A stretch of 64,000 bases of DNA. It comes from Oceanobacillus kimchii X50 (GTDB lineage Bacteria > Bacillota > Bacilli > Bacillales > Amphibacillaceae). The stretch lies in contig NZ_CM001792.1 of the NCBI RefSeq assembly GCF_000340475.1, positions 1,820,659-1,884,658 on the forward strand. The letters run 5' to 3'. The first letter of the stretch is position 1, and each line of letters opens with the position of its first letter. Under the pieces are notes generated by a model, which had not been told where the DNA came from, did no database searches, and was given only the letters and a program-made list of their open reading frames with translations. A program made the translations under genes and the position numbers. Shown in pieces: positions 25,431 through 34,159 of the stretch.

Positions 25431-26906
25431 TTAAGGCTGACGGTAATTATTTTTAGGATGAACAATACTTGGTCTACTCTTCGTATAAGGAACAGGTACG
25501 CGGATAAGGATTTGAATCATTGCTTTTGGATTAAATGGAATAAACGGCCATAGATATGGTGTTTTCAATGACTTTATTTGAATTAGAAATAGAATGTATA
25601 AAGTTATTGAGATCATATATCCCGGTAAACCAAACAATCCAACTATAATCACGAGAGTCATACTAACAACCTTATTTGCTACACTAATTTCATAACTCGG
25701 AGTAACATAATTACCTATGGAAGCTGTTGACACATAAAGTATAACTTCTGGTGAAAATAATCCAACTTCAATTGCGATTTCTCCAATTAATACTGCTGCA
25801 ATTAAACCCATAGATGTTGATAAAGGCGTTGGAGTGTGAATCGCTGCCATCCTTAAAAATTCTATACCAATCATTGCTAAGAGTACTTGTATAACAATTG
25901 GAACATTTCCTTCATCATTCGGACCAATAAAACTTAGACCTTCAGGTAAAAGTGATGGTTCGATAGCAAAAAGTACCCAAGTTGGAAGTAAAAATAACGC
26001 TGCTAATACTGCCATAAAGCGAACCACTCTTATAAACGTACCTATAGATGGTACTTGTCGATATTCTTCTGCATGTTGAAGATGATGAAAAAAAGTCGTC
26101 GGAAGTATTATTGCACTAGGTGATGTATCTACAAATATGAGAACATGACCTTCTAATAAATGACTTGCAGCCACATCTGGACGTTCTGTATATCGAACTA
26201 AAGGATATATATTCCATCTTCTTAAAATTAAAAACTCCTCTAATGTTTTTTCTGCCATGGAAATTCCGTCTAGCTTAATTTGACTGATATGATTTTTAAT
26301 CAGTTCAATTAACCCATCATCAGCTACATCTTGTAAATAAGTAATACATACGTCAGTTTTCGACCTCTCTCCAACTTTCACCATTTCATTTCTTAGATTT
26401 TCATCTCTTAGTCTTCTTCGAGTAAGTGCCGTATTTTCAATTATATTTTCAGTAAATCCGTCTCTTGATCCACGGATGACTTTTTCTGTATCTGGTTCTT
26501 CTGGAGTTCTTCCTGGATAATTACGAACATCAACAATTTGAGCAGATCGTTCTCCGTCTATAAACACTGCAATAAGACCACTTAGTACTTGATCAACTAC
26601 TTCATCCATTGTTTTTACTGATTCTACTTGTTGATGCACAAGTCTATTCTCAATTATTTCTGGAAGCATTTTTTTATTTGTTTCTACATCATTAATTTCC
26701 ACTAACTTCTTTAGCATTTCCTGTACAACAGATGCATCACAAAGTCCAGTAACATAATATATATGAATACGTTGCTTTAAAATTATAAGTTCACGATAAC
26801 CAATATCAAAGGAGGTTTTAATCCCAAGTTTAGTCTTCATATAATTGTAATTTTCTTCAATTTTTGGTGAAATCATACGCTTTTGTTGTGATTTTAATTT
26901 ACTCAT
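25431..26906 (-). CDS. spoVAF: Spore germination protein SpoVAF (GerA-subunit type)
   Basis: The 491-residue protein has a large soluble N-terminal domain (to about residue 290) and about five membrane segments in the C-terminal part, as in GerAA-type germinant receptor A subunits. Family motifs include VIRGSRDGFTENIIENTALTRRRLRDENLR near residue 143 and HTPTPLSTSMGLIAAVLIGEIAIEVGLF near residue 355. SpoVAF sits in the spore inner membrane and assists DPA release in germination. It follows spoVAB directly; the spoVAC, spoVAD and spoVAE genes that precede it in B. subtilis are missing here. Confidence 0.92.
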   Translation of the reverse strand: MSKLKSQQKRMISPKIEENYNYMKTKLGIKTSFDIGYRELIILKQRIHIYYVTGLCDASVVQEMLKKLVEINDVETNKKMLPEIIENRLVHQQVESVKTMDEVVDQVLSGLIAVFIDGERSAQIVDVRNYPGRTPEEPDTEKVIRGSRDGFTENIIENTALTRRRLRDENLRNEMVKVGERSKTDVCITYLQDVADDGLIELIKNHISQIKLDGISMAEKTLEEFLILRRWNIYPLVRYTERPDVAASHLLEGHVLIFVDTSPSAIILPTTFFHHLQHAEEYRQVPSIGTFIRVVRFMAVLAALFLLPTWVLFAIEPSLLPEGLSFIGPNDEGNVPIVIQVLLAMIGIEFLRMAAIHTPTPLSTSMGLIAAVLIGEIAIEVGLFSPEVILYVSTASIGNYVTPSYEISVANKVVSMTLVIIVGLFGLPGYMISITLYILFLIQIKSLKTPYLWPFIPFNPKAMIQILIRVPVPYTKSRPSIVHPKNNYRQP

Positions 26907-26930
26907 AAAAACAATAACCCGCCTTTTTGT

Positions 26931-27359
26931 TTATCTTACAAATACGATCCACTGAAATAAGGAACCAAACACTTTACCTAGTAATAATGCCATCATAAAA
27001 ATGTATACAAACTTGTCCATGCCAATTCTCCGCGTCAGGATAGGAAAAACATTTAATACTTCCGTTAAGGCTGCTGCTAACATGCCATTAAATATCCCAT
27101 GTAATAATCCCCAGAATAAAAGCGTTATAATCGTCTGATTAAGCGTTATAGACGCAAAGGAGAAATATGTGCCAATTAACAACCCGAAAATTACTGATCC
27201 TCCATATGCTTTTGTAAATGCTTCTGATTTACTTAACTGTACTAGACGGGGGATAATTCCTAGTACTGTTATAAAAGCTACAAAGCCTGCCCCAACTGCT
27301 AAACCACCACTAAAACCAATGAAAACTTGTAAAAATCTAAGAAAGATTTCTTGGATCAT
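26931..27359 (-). CDS. spoVAB: Stage V sporulation protein AB
   Basis: The 142-residue membrane protein has four hydrophobic segments and starts with an amphipathic GlyAla-rich helix (FIGFSGGLAVGAGFVAFITVLGIIPRLVQL). Its length and pattern match SpoVAB. The SpoVA proteins form the channel system for dipicolinic acid movement across the spore inner membrane. Its start overlaps the spoVAA stop region by 23 bp, so the two are coupled, and spoVAF follows after 24 bp. Confidence 0.9.
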   Translation of the reverse strand: MIQEIFLRFLQVFIGFSGGLAVGAGFVAFITVLGIIPRLVQLSKSEAFTKAYGGSVIFGLLIGTYFSFASITLNQTIITLLFWGLLHGIFNGMLAAALTEVLNVFPILTRRIGMDKFVYIFMMALLLGKVFGSLFQWIVFVR

Positions 27360-27954
27360 TTAAATCATTTTCCATATAGGTGATGTACTGATTAATATCT
27401 TGTTGATAATTAAAAATCTCTATTTCCAAGGGGCTTGGTTCTTCATTAAATCGTTTATTAAACCAATGATTGAAAAATAAAAGCGTTCCTACTCCTAATC
27501 CTAAGGAATATGGTATTTGAATCCAAAGAGGAAATTCGTTTTCTCTGCCAGTTAAGAGTAAATGAATCTTTTGCTGTACCTGTTGCATACTTACATCATA
27601 GTGAAAATTCATGATAGTCATAGCAGTACCAACAAAAAGTAATAACCATACAAAAGATACGATCCAGAGGTTGGTTTGCTTTTTCCTTTTTTGGATATGA
27701 ATAATTGTCTGTTCAGATCCTATTAATTGAATTTCGATATCAGAGAATATGGAGATTAAATGATCGACAATCAAAAAGCTATCAATGATCAGAATGTTTT
27801 CATCCTTATCAGTGATACGATAAATTGGTGTCAATTCAAGTTTTTTTTTATAGGAAACGTTAGAAGAAATGTGAGCAATATCTTCTAAGTACAATTGCTT
27901 TTTATGGGCAATATTCACTTTTTTATGCATCCGTAAGTAGACAATATCAGCCAT
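27337..27954 (-). CDS. spoVAA: Stage V sporulation protein AA
   Basis: The 205-residue protein has a soluble N-terminal half starting MADIVYLRMHKKVNI, with LEDIAHISSNVSYKKKLELTPIYRITDKDENILIIDSFLIVDHL typical of SpoVAA, and a C-terminal half with two membrane segments (LWIVSFVWLLLFVGTAMTIMNF; IPYSLGLGVGTLLFF). It is the first gene of the spoVA cluster, downstream of sigF with a terminator between. In B. subtilis this operon is made in the forespore by SigG; I could not identify that promoter with confidence here. Confidence 0.9.
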   Translation of the reverse strand: MADIVYLRMHKKVNIAHKKQLYLEDIAHISSNVSYKKKLELTPIYRITDKDENILIIDSFLIVDHLISIFSDIEIQLIGSEQTIIHIQKRKKQTNLWIVSFVWLLLFVGTAMTIMNFHYDVSMQQVQQKIHLLLTGRENEFPLWIQIPYSLGLGVGTLLFFNHWFNKRFNEEPSPLEIEIFNYQQDINQYITYMENDLNDPRNLS

Positions 27955-28102
27955 AAATTCAGCCTTCTTTCCTGTAATGTATATTGATTATAGTATTAGT
28001 CAAATCAAACGTTTTTATTAAAAATCATTTCATAAAGTGAAACTTCTTTCTTATATTATTATCCGTCTTTTGACCAAGTTGTTATTATGAGCATAAAAAA
28101 TA

Positions 28103-28124
28103 GAGCCTTCCAAAGAGAAGACTC
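28103..28124 (-). terminator. Terminator after sigF
   Basis: An 8-bp stem (GAGCCTTC/GAAGACTC, one wobble pair) is followed by TATTTTTTATG on the minus strand, 10 bp after the sigF stop. Confidence 0.75.
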
Positions 28125-28133
28125 ATTTACGTA

Positions 28134-28886
28134 TTAACTTGAATCCATATTTTTTTTCATATCTTCTAAGATCTTTTTCTCTAGTCGTGATACTTGTACC
28201 TGCGAAATCCCTAATCTTTCTGCTACCTCTGTTTGTGTCTTATCTTTATAGTAACGAAGATAAATAATTAAACGCTCACGTTCCGTTAAACTTCGAATGG
28301 CCTCTTGTAATGATAGTTTCTCAAACCACTTAGAATCTTGCTCTGCAATCTGATCTAACAAAGTGATTGGATCGCCATCGTTTTCAAACACCGTTTCATA
28401 AATTGATTGTGGTGACTTCGCTGCTTCCTGTGCATGCACAATTTCTTCCGGTTGCAACTCAAGAGCCTCTGCTAGTTCATTTACGGTCGGAGAACGACCA
28501 TACTGTTTCGTCATTTCATCTTTTTTTCTTCTTATTTTATTTCCTATTTCCTTTAAAGATCTACTTACTTTGATACTACCATCATCACGAATAAAACGCT
28601 GAATCTCTCCGATAATCATCGGTACTGCATAAGTGGAAAATTTAACATCATAACTTAAATCAAATTTGTCGATCGATTTAATTAAACCAATACTTCCAAT
28701 TTGAAATAAATCATCCGGATCGTACCCCCGATTAATAAAACGTTGAACTACTGACCAGACAAGTCGTATATTTTTTTCTACTAAACGATCTCTCGCTGTT
28801 TGATCTCCTTGCTGGCTCATGCGTATAAGTTCTTTTACCTGCTCATCGGATAGCTGCTCCCGCTCCCGTGTTTTATTCACATTCAT
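28134..28886 (-). CDS. sigF: RNA polymerase sigma factor SigF
   Basis: The 250-residue sigma factor is the first forespore-specific one. Region 2 is clear (VRFINRGYDPDDLFQIGSIGLIKSIDKFDLSYDVKFSTYAVPMIIGEIQRFIRDDG shown in part at residues 50-105), and region 4 has LTERERLIIYLRYYKDKTQTEVAERLGISQVQVSRLEKK with its helix-turn-helix near residue 220. It is held inactive by SpoIIAB and released when SpoIIAA is dephosphorylated. It is 9 bp after spoIIAB in the operon. Confidence 0.97.
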   Translation of the reverse strand: MNVNKTREREQLSDEQVKELIRMSQQGDQTARDRLVEKNIRLVWSVVQRFINRGYDPDDLFQIGSIGLIKSIDKFDLSYDVKFSTYAVPMIIGEIQRFIRDDGSIKVSRSLKEIGNKIRRKKDEMTKQYGRSPTVNELAEALELQPEEIVHAQEAAKSPQSIYETVFENDGDPITLLDQIAEQDSKWFEKLSLQEAIRSLTERERLIIYLRYYKDKTQTEVAERLGISQVQVSRLEKKILEDMKKNMDSS

Positions 28887-28895
28887 AATTAGACC

Positions 28896-29336
28896 TTAAT
28901 TATATACAGTTTTTGATTTCGAAAGTTGTTTGGTCATATATACGGAAGTACCTTTTTCGGGAGCAGAAATAACTTCCACAGAATCCATGAAATTTTCAAT
29001 AATTGTAAACCCCATTCCAGATCGTTCAAGTTCTGGTTTTGAAGTATACAAAGGTTCTCTTGCTTCATCAATATTTTCGATACCGACCCCTTCATCACGA
29101 ATGGTTAATTCAATTTCATCATCATGAAGTACGCATTCAATGTAAACTCTATGTTGAGGTTCATTATGGTATCCATGGATGATTGAATTCGTTACTGCTT
29201 CTGAAACAACTGTCTTAATTTCTGTCAACTCATCCATTGTCGGATCTAACTGTGTTATAAATGAAGCTACTGCGACACGTGCAAATGCTTCATTTTCACT
29301 TACACTTGCAAACGAAAGAGACATTTCATTATTCAT
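28896..29336 (-). CDS. spoIIAB: Anti-sigma F factor SpoIIAB
   Basis: The 146-residue protein is a GHKL-type serine kinase and anti-sigma factor. It binds SigF, and phosphorylates SpoIIAA. Visible motifs are [18 protein letters not shown] (N box, near residue 42), [14 protein letters not shown] (G1 box, near 80), and [17 protein letters not shown] (G2 box, near 105). Its start overlaps the spoIIAA stop by 4 bp, consistent with the stoichiometric co-expression of the switch. Confidence 0.97.
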   Translation of the reverse strand: MNNEMSLSFASVSENEAFARVAVASFITQLDPTMDELTEIKTVVSEAVTNSIIHGYHNEPQHRVYIECVLHDDEIELTIRDEGVGIENIDEAREPLYTSKPELERSGMGFTIIENFMDSVEVISAPEKGTSVYMTKQLSKSKTVYN

Positions 29337-29686
29337 GATGCCACCCCCAATGCTTCCAGTGCATATTGCTCATTATCTGCTTTACGAACAATTTTAAAAA
29401 GGCCTGACATTTCAAATAACCTTTGAATTGGAGGAGAGACAGAACAGACCATCATTTCTCCTCCTAATTGTATTACCTCTTTATACCTTCCTAGTACTAC
29501 TCCTAATCCAGAAGAATCCATAAAACTTACTTGTTCTAGATTTAAAATAACGTGTTTAATCGGATTATTATATATCATATCCTTCCATATATCTCGTAAA
29601 GCCTCCGTCTCATGATGATCCAATTCCCCAGAAAGTCTGACGATGAGGACATCCCCTACAACATCAAAGTCAGAATGAAGTGCCAT
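29333..29686 (-). CDS. spoIIAA: Anti-sigma F factor antagonist SpoIIAA
   Basis: The 117-residue STAS-domain protein carries the phosphorylation site in [17 protein letters not shown] with Ser58 at the position phosphorylated in B. subtilis. When dephosphorylated by SpoIIE it displaces SigF from SpoIIAB. It is the first gene of spoIIAA-spoIIAB-sigF. In B. subtilis late read-through from dacF also occurs; dacF lies just upstream here with no obvious terminator. Confidence 0.97.
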   Translation of the reverse strand: MALHSDFDVVGDVLIVRLSGELDHHETEALRDIWKDMIYNNPIKHVILNLEQVSFMDSSGLGVVLGRYKEVIQLGGEMMVCSVSPPIQRLFEMSGLFKIVRKADNEQYALEALGVAS

Positions 29687-29731
29687 GTTTCACGATTCCT
29701 CCCTTAAAAAAATTTCTTAGATAGCTAATTT

Positions 29732-29765
29732 CTTCAAGTAATGAGCTAATTCCTGCCTGTCGACA
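29732..29765 (-). promoter_or_regulatory. Probable SigH promoter and 0A box of spoIIA
   Basis: On the minus strand AGGAATT (29754-29748) matches the SigH -35 element, and 12 bp further TTGAAGA (29737-29731) resembles its -10 GAAT core with one mismatch. Immediately upstream TGTCGACA (29758-29765) matches the Spo0A box TGTCGAA at six of seven bases, on both strands. This arrangement fits the known control of spoIIA by SigH and Spo0A~P. Confidence 0.65.
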
Positions 29766-29791
29766 AAAGAAGTGGAAATGTTACTTTATTA

Positions 29792-30958
29792 TTAATGTTT
29801 CACCAATTCTTGTAAAGATCTTTTCATCAGATCACTAAAAGATGCTTTTTCAATATTTTTACTAACAGTTAAAGGTACTTCAGATATTATTGTATCTCCA
29901 TCTTTAATTATTAATTTACCTACCTCATCCCCTTTTTTAACAGGAAATGTCCAAGATTCTTGTAATTTTACCTCTGTAGAAATATCTTTCTCTTTATCCC
30001 CTTTCTTGTGCAAAGTACTTACAGAATGGTCTGTAACGATATCTATAGTAGATTGATCAGCTTTTAATAAATCCACTTCAGTTACCTTTTCCCCTTTTGA
30101 AAACAAAGGATTCGTTTCATAACTGTGGAAAGCATAATCAAGCAGTTCTGTTACCATACGATTCCTTTCCTTTGGTGATTCAGCCCCCATTACTACAGCG
30201 ATAACGCGCATGTCATCTCGTTGAGCTGTGGCTGTTAAGCAATATTTCGCTTCACTAGTGTAACCAGTCTTTAACCCGTCTGCGCCTTTGTAAAAACGAA
30301 CTAATTTATTTGTATTAACAAGCCAAAATTCATTGTCTTTTCCTTGGCGAAGGTAATCCTCATAGATAGATGTATATTCTGTAATTGACTCGTGCTTTAG
30401 AAGTTCGTTTGCCATAACTCCCATATCATAAGCACTACTATAATGATTCTCTTCAGGCAATCCAGTAGTATTTTGGAATAATGTATTTTTTAAATTTAAT
30501 TCTTTTGCTTTTTCATTCATCTTATTTACGAACGCTTCTTCACTACCAGCTATTTTTTCTGCTAAAGCTACACTTGCATCATTACCAGAGGCTACTGCAA
30601 CCCCTTTTAATAAATCATTTACTGTCATTTCTTCTCCAGCTTCCAAAAATATCTGAGACCCACCCATAGAAGCAGCTTTTTCACTAACAATAACAACATC
30701 TTCTTTTGCTATGTCCCCTTTTTCTAAGGATTCCATCACTAAAAGCAATGTCATTATTTTTGTCATACTTGCTGGGGCAAGTTGTTCGTGTGCGTTTTTA
30801 TCATAGAGAATTGTTCCAGTGTCTTGTTCAATAAGTATCCCAGAAGTAGCATCTTCAATTAGATTAATCTCCTGACCAATTTCTTCTGCTGACACGGTAT
30901 GACCAAAAAGTAATACACCTAATATCCCAATTATCATTACATTTCGTATCTTTCTCAT
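29792..30958 (-). CDS. dacF: D-alanyl-D-alanine carboxypeptidase DacF
   Basis: The 388-residue secreted penicillin-binding protein has a signal peptide (residues 1-24, ending TVSA) and the S11 motifs SMTK (Ser64, Lys67), SGN near residue 122, and KTG in GLKTGYTSEA near residue 226, plus a C-terminal PBP5-type beta domain. DacF is made in the forespore and adjusts cortex cross-linking. The frame opens at 31003, but the ATG at 30958 has GGAGGT seven bases before it. It lies directly upstream of spoIIAA, as in B. subtilis. Confidence 0.94.
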   Translation of the reverse strand: MRKIRNVMIIGILGVLLFGHTVSAEEIGQEINLIEDATSGILIEQDTGTILYDKNAHEQLAPASMTKIMTLLLVMESLEKGDIAKEDVVIVSEKAASMGGSQIFLEAGEEMTVNDLLKGVAVASGNDASVALAEKIAGSEEAFVNKMNEKAKELNLKNTLFQNTTGLPEENHYSSAYDMGVMANELLKHESITEYTSIYEDYLRQGKDNEFWLVNTNKLVRFYKGADGLKTGYTSEAKYCLTATAQRDDMRVIAVVMGAESPKERNRMVTELLDYAFHSYETNPLFSKGEKVTEVDLLKADQSTIDIVTDHSVSTLHKKGDKEKDISTEVKLQESWTFPVKKGDEVGKLIIKDGDTIISEVPLTVSKNIEKASFSDLMKRSLQELVKH

Positions 30959-31062
30959 AGCCTTACCTCCAACTTCAATATATACCGTTAGTTTTTCCTT
31001 CAATTAGAGTTTTCATACCTCTGATGAAATTATCCCTGCTTAAAAATCGATGAACATTTATT

Positions 31063-31091
31063 TTGAAAGCAAGCTATTTATCTCGTATAAT
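31063..31091 (+). promoter_or_regulatory. Near-consensus SigA promoter of the SDR gene
   Basis: TTGAAA (31063-31068) and TATAAT (31086-31091) are separated by exactly 17 bp. It lies within the longest reading frame of the downstream gene, so the first possible start codons of that frame cannot be used from this promoter. Confidence 0.88.
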
Positions 31092-31127
31092 TTGTGCATG
31101 AGTGAAAAAGATTGGAGTGGACTACAT

Positions 31128-31850
31128 TTGGGACAATCTATTAAAGGAAAAATTGCATATATTACGGGAGCAAGTAGTGGAATAGGGAAAGCAACTGCAA
31201 TAGAATTGGCCAAACAAGGAGTGCATATTGGGTTATTGGCTCGTTCTGAAAACAAATTAATAGATGTATCAGAAAGTATTAAAAAAATGGGAGTTCGGTC
31301 ACAATATGAAACAGTGGATATTAGTGATGAAGAACAAGTAGATATTGCCATTACACAGCTGGAAAATAATCTTGGAAAAGCTGATATACTCATTAATAAT
31401 GCAGGTATATCAACTTATGGAAATTTAGATGAAGTCACCTCTTCTGAATGGAAAAAAATATTCCATGTAAACGTTTTTGGAACATACCATGTGACCCATC
31501 GGGTGTTACCACATATGAAGGACAAAAATCAAGGAGATATTATTATGATTTCTTCCAGTAATGGTCTAAAAGGTACAGCTGGTTCTACGGCTTATAGTGG
31601 TTCAAAATTTGCAATACAAGGTATGGCAGAAGCATTAATGCAGGAAGTTCGCCCAAATAATATACGTGTATTTACGATGAATCCAAGTTTAGTAGCTACA
31701 GAATTGGTATTTGGAAATGAATTATCTGAAAAAAACGAAGACAAGTTTATGCAACCAGAAGATATAGCTGAATTTATCGTATCTCAATTAAAGTTGCATC
31801 CTCGTATTTTTATAAAACAATCTCTTCAATGGGCAACAAATCCGTTTTAA
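31128..31850 (+). CDS. Short-chain dehydrogenase/reductase
   Basis: This NAD(P)-dependent Rossmann-fold oxidoreductase has the cofactor motif TGASSGIGKATAI near residue 13, NNAGIS near residue 88, the catalytic Ser in MISSSNG near residue 140 and Tyr-x-x-x-Lys in TAYSGSKFAIQG near residue 153. A promoter ends at 31091 and GGAGTGG lies seven bases before a TTG at 31128, giving a 240-residue protein that begins MGQSIKGKIAYITGASSG. The longer frame from 31050 is rejected because its first codons are upstream of transcription. It resembles the 3-oxoacyl-ACP reductase-like subgroup. The substrate is unknown. A second SDR is at 39996-40799. Confidence 0.85.
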   Translation: MGQSIKGKIAYITGASSGIGKATAIELAKQGVHIGLLARSENKLIDVSESIKKMGVRSQYETVDISDEEQVDIAITQLENNLGKADILINNAGISTYGNLDEVTSSEWKKIFHVNVFGTYHVTHRVLPHMKDKNQGDIIMISSSNGLKGTAGSTAYSGSKFAIQGMAEALMQEVRPNNIRVFTMNPSLVATELVFGNELSEKNEDKFMQPEDIAEFIVSQLKLHPRIFIKQSLQWATNPF

Positions 31851-31925
31851 GTTATTCTTAATTAAGAATTAAAAATATGATACTCAGCTTAATTTGCTCT
31901 GATTACACATATATCAACTCACATA

Positions 31926-31967
31926 AAAGAACCTAAAACCCCGAATTAAGAGGATTTTAGGTTCTTT
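31926..31967. terminator. Bidirectional terminator between the SDR gene and pdp
   Basis: A stem of 13 bp (AAAGAACCTAAAA and complement) has A and T tracts on both flanks and lies between convergent genes. Confidence 0.88.
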
Positions 31968-32005
31968 CTGTTTAACATGAAGTTTTAAATGATTAATTAA
32001 AATTA

Positions 32006-33298
32006 CTATTTTATAATTTTAATAACACTATCTTTAGATTCGACAGCTTCTGTTGTATAGGTCATTGCTTTCTTGATTTTTTGAATAACTTCATCGTTAT
32101 TTTGTTTATTTGTATGGATGGTTGCAATTTTGTCTCCTTTTTTAATTGCATCTCCTAACTTCACATGGAATGTTATTCCTACTTGATGGTCAATTTGATC
32201 TTCTTTTGTCTCTCTACCTGCACCAAGTAGCATAGCAGCTTCACCAATTGCTTGTGTGTTTACAGAAGCGTAATACCCTTCCTCATCACTTAATACGTCA
32301 ATTGATTGCTTCACTTTTAATTCATTTACACTCGTTATATCTCCATCTTGCGCTTCAACAAATTCAACTAATTTTTTATAAGCTGTTCCATTTGCAATAA
32401 CATCAGATACCAAACTTCTAGCTTCTTCAATCGTAGAAGCTTTTTTCGCAAGTAATACCATTTGTGAAGCAATTTCCACAGAAACATCATAAATATCTTT
32501 GCTATAATCACTATCACGTAGTAATTTTATCGCTTCAATAACTTCATTAGCATTACCAACTTCATCTCCTAAAGGCTGGTCCATTCTTGTAAGCACAGCA
32601 ACAGTTTCACGATCTAATTTTTTGCCAATTTCAACCATAGCAGTAGCCAATTTTTCGGCTTCTTCTACTGTTTTCATAAAAGCTCCATTACCTACTTTTA
32701 TATCTAATACAATTGAGTCTGCTCCTGAGGCAATTTTTTTACTCATAATAGAACTAGCAATTAAAGGAATCGAATCTACTGTACCCGTTACATCACGTAA
32801 TGCATATAATTTTTTATCCGCTGGCACTAAGTTTCCTGATTGTCCAACTAGTGCGATACCATGCTCTTTTACCTGCTCTTTAAATGTATCTAATGGTAAT
32901 TCAGTGTGAAATCCTTTAATAGATTCTAACTTGTCTACTGTTCCACCAGTGTGACCTAGCCCTCTTCCACTCATTTTTGCAAATGGGATACCTAATGAAG
33001 CAATAATTGGTGCAACAATTAAGCTAACTTTATCACCTACACCACCTGTAGAATGCTTATCGACCACAATAGTATTTAAGAAAGACATATCTATCTGATC
33101 TCCGGAGTTCACCATAATGTCAGTTAAATCAGATGTCTCTTGATTCGTTAAACCATTAAAATAAATTGCCATCAATAGAGAAGATACTTGATAATCTGGA
33201 ATATTACCTTCTACATACCCAGTAATCACATGTTTTATCTCATCGTAACTTAACACTTCTCCATATTTTTTTTTATTAATAATTTCTACTGTATTCAT
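32006..33298 (-). CDS. pdp: Pyrimidine-nucleoside phosphorylase
   Basis: The 430-residue enzyme splits uridine, thymidine and deoxyuridine into base and (deoxy)ribose 1-phosphate. Family signatures are DKHSTGGVGDKVSLIVAPI near residue 80, KMSGRGLGHTGGTVDKLE near residue 107, and YALRDVTGTVDSIPLIASSIMSKK near residue 165. The frame opens at 33334 with a GTG, but the ATG at 33298 starts at the usual place (NTVEIINKKKYGE) with GGAGAGG upstream, at somewhat long spacing. It ends the drm-punA-pdp operon, whose products feed sugar phosphates into the pentose pathway. Confidence 0.95.
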   Translation of the reverse strand: MNTVEIINKKKYGEVLSYDEIKHVITGYVEGNIPDYQVSSLLMAIYFNGLTNQETSDLTDIMVNSGDQIDMSFLNTIVVDKHSTGGVGDKVSLIVAPIIASLGIPFAKMSGRGLGHTGGTVDKLESIKGFHTELPLDTFKEQVKEHGIALVGQSGNLVPADKKLYALRDVTGTVDSIPLIASSIMSKKIASGADSIVLDIKVGNGAFMKTVEEAEKLATAMVEIGKKLDRETVAVLTRMDQPLGDEVGNANEVIEAIKLLRDSDYSKDIYDVSVEIASQMVLLAKKASTIEEARSLVSDVIANGTAYKKLVEFVEAQDGDITSVNELKVKQSIDVLSDEEGYYASVNTQAIGEAAMLLGAGRETKEDQIDHQVGITFHVKLGDAIKKGDKIATIHTNKQNNDEVIQKIKKAMTYTTEAVESKDSVIKIIK

Positions 33299-33330
33299 AA
33301 CTTCAACATCCTCTCCAAAATAGTACCAAA

Positions 33331-34146
33331 TCACATTGATTGAATGATATTGCGAACAAATTGTAAAAAGCTCTCTCTAACTTTATCTGTAGTTTCAATC
33401 ACTTCGTCATGTGTTAAAGGCTGATCTAATATACCTGCCGCCATATTTGAAATACAAGAAATACCAAGCACTTTTATTCCAGTGTGGTTAGCTACAGTCA
33501 CTTCGGGAACAGTTGACATTCCCACTGCATCGCCACCTAGTGCACGTAACATTCTTACCTCTGCCGGTGTTTCATACACAGGTCCACTATTACCTACGTA
33601 TACACCTTGTTGTACTGTTAAATCTAAGTCTTTAGCAACGTTTTTTGCAAGTTGCAATAAATCTTTATCATATGCAGTCGACATATCAGGAAAACGAGGG
33701 CCATGTCTTTCATCATTTGGACCAATTAACGGGTTATCTCCCATTTGGTTAATATGATCTGTAATTAACATTAAATCACCGGCAGAAAAAGATTCATTTA
33801 CCCCACCAGCTGCGTTTGTAACAATTAATTTTTCAATATTTAATTCCTTCATGACTCGAACAGGAAATGTTACTTGTTGCATGGTATACCCTTCGTAATA
33901 ATGAAAACGACCCTGCATCGCAATTACTTGGTTCCCTTCCATAGTGCCAATTACTAATTGTCCTTTATGACCAGACACAGTTGATGTTGGAAAGTGAGGG
34001 ATATCTTTATATTCAATGGAGACTGCCTCTTCAATTTCATCTGCCAATACACCTAGGCCCGATCCTAAAATTAAACCAATTGATGGTTCTCTATTCATTT
34101 TATCTTTTATAAAACTTGCTGCTTCTTGAATATATTGATTTTCCAT
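33331..34146 (-). CDS. punA: Purine-nucleoside phosphorylase
   Basis: The 271-residue class II (trimeric) enzyme phosphorolyses inosine and guanosine. Visible motifs: IGLILGSGLGVLADEI near residue 22, the phosphate-binding HKGQLVIG near residue 60, MQGRFHYYEGY near residue 79, VTNAAGGVNESF near residue 112, and GNSGPVYETPAEVRMLRALGGDAVGMSTVPEV (partly quoted) near residue 185. It is between drm and pdp with short gaps. Confidence 0.96.
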   Translation of the reverse strand: MENQYIQEAASFIKDKMNREPSIGLILGSGLGVLADEIEEAVSIEYKDIPHFPTSTVSGHKGQLVIGTMEGNQVIAMQGRFHYYEGYTMQQVTFPVRVMKELNIEKLIVTNAAGGVNESFSAGDLMLITDHINQMGDNPLIGPNDERHGPRFPDMSTAYDKDLLQLAKNVAKDLDLTVQQGVYVGNSGPVYETPAEVRMLRALGGDAVGMSTVPEVTVANHTGIKVLGISCISNMAAGILDQPLTHDEVIETTDKVRESFLQFVRNIIQSM

Positions 34147-34159
34147 TTTATCTTCCCCT

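Noticed and set aside
27955-28133. SigG-type promoter for spoVAA
   Set aside because: Only weak matches were visible in this AT-rich gap, too many to choose between.
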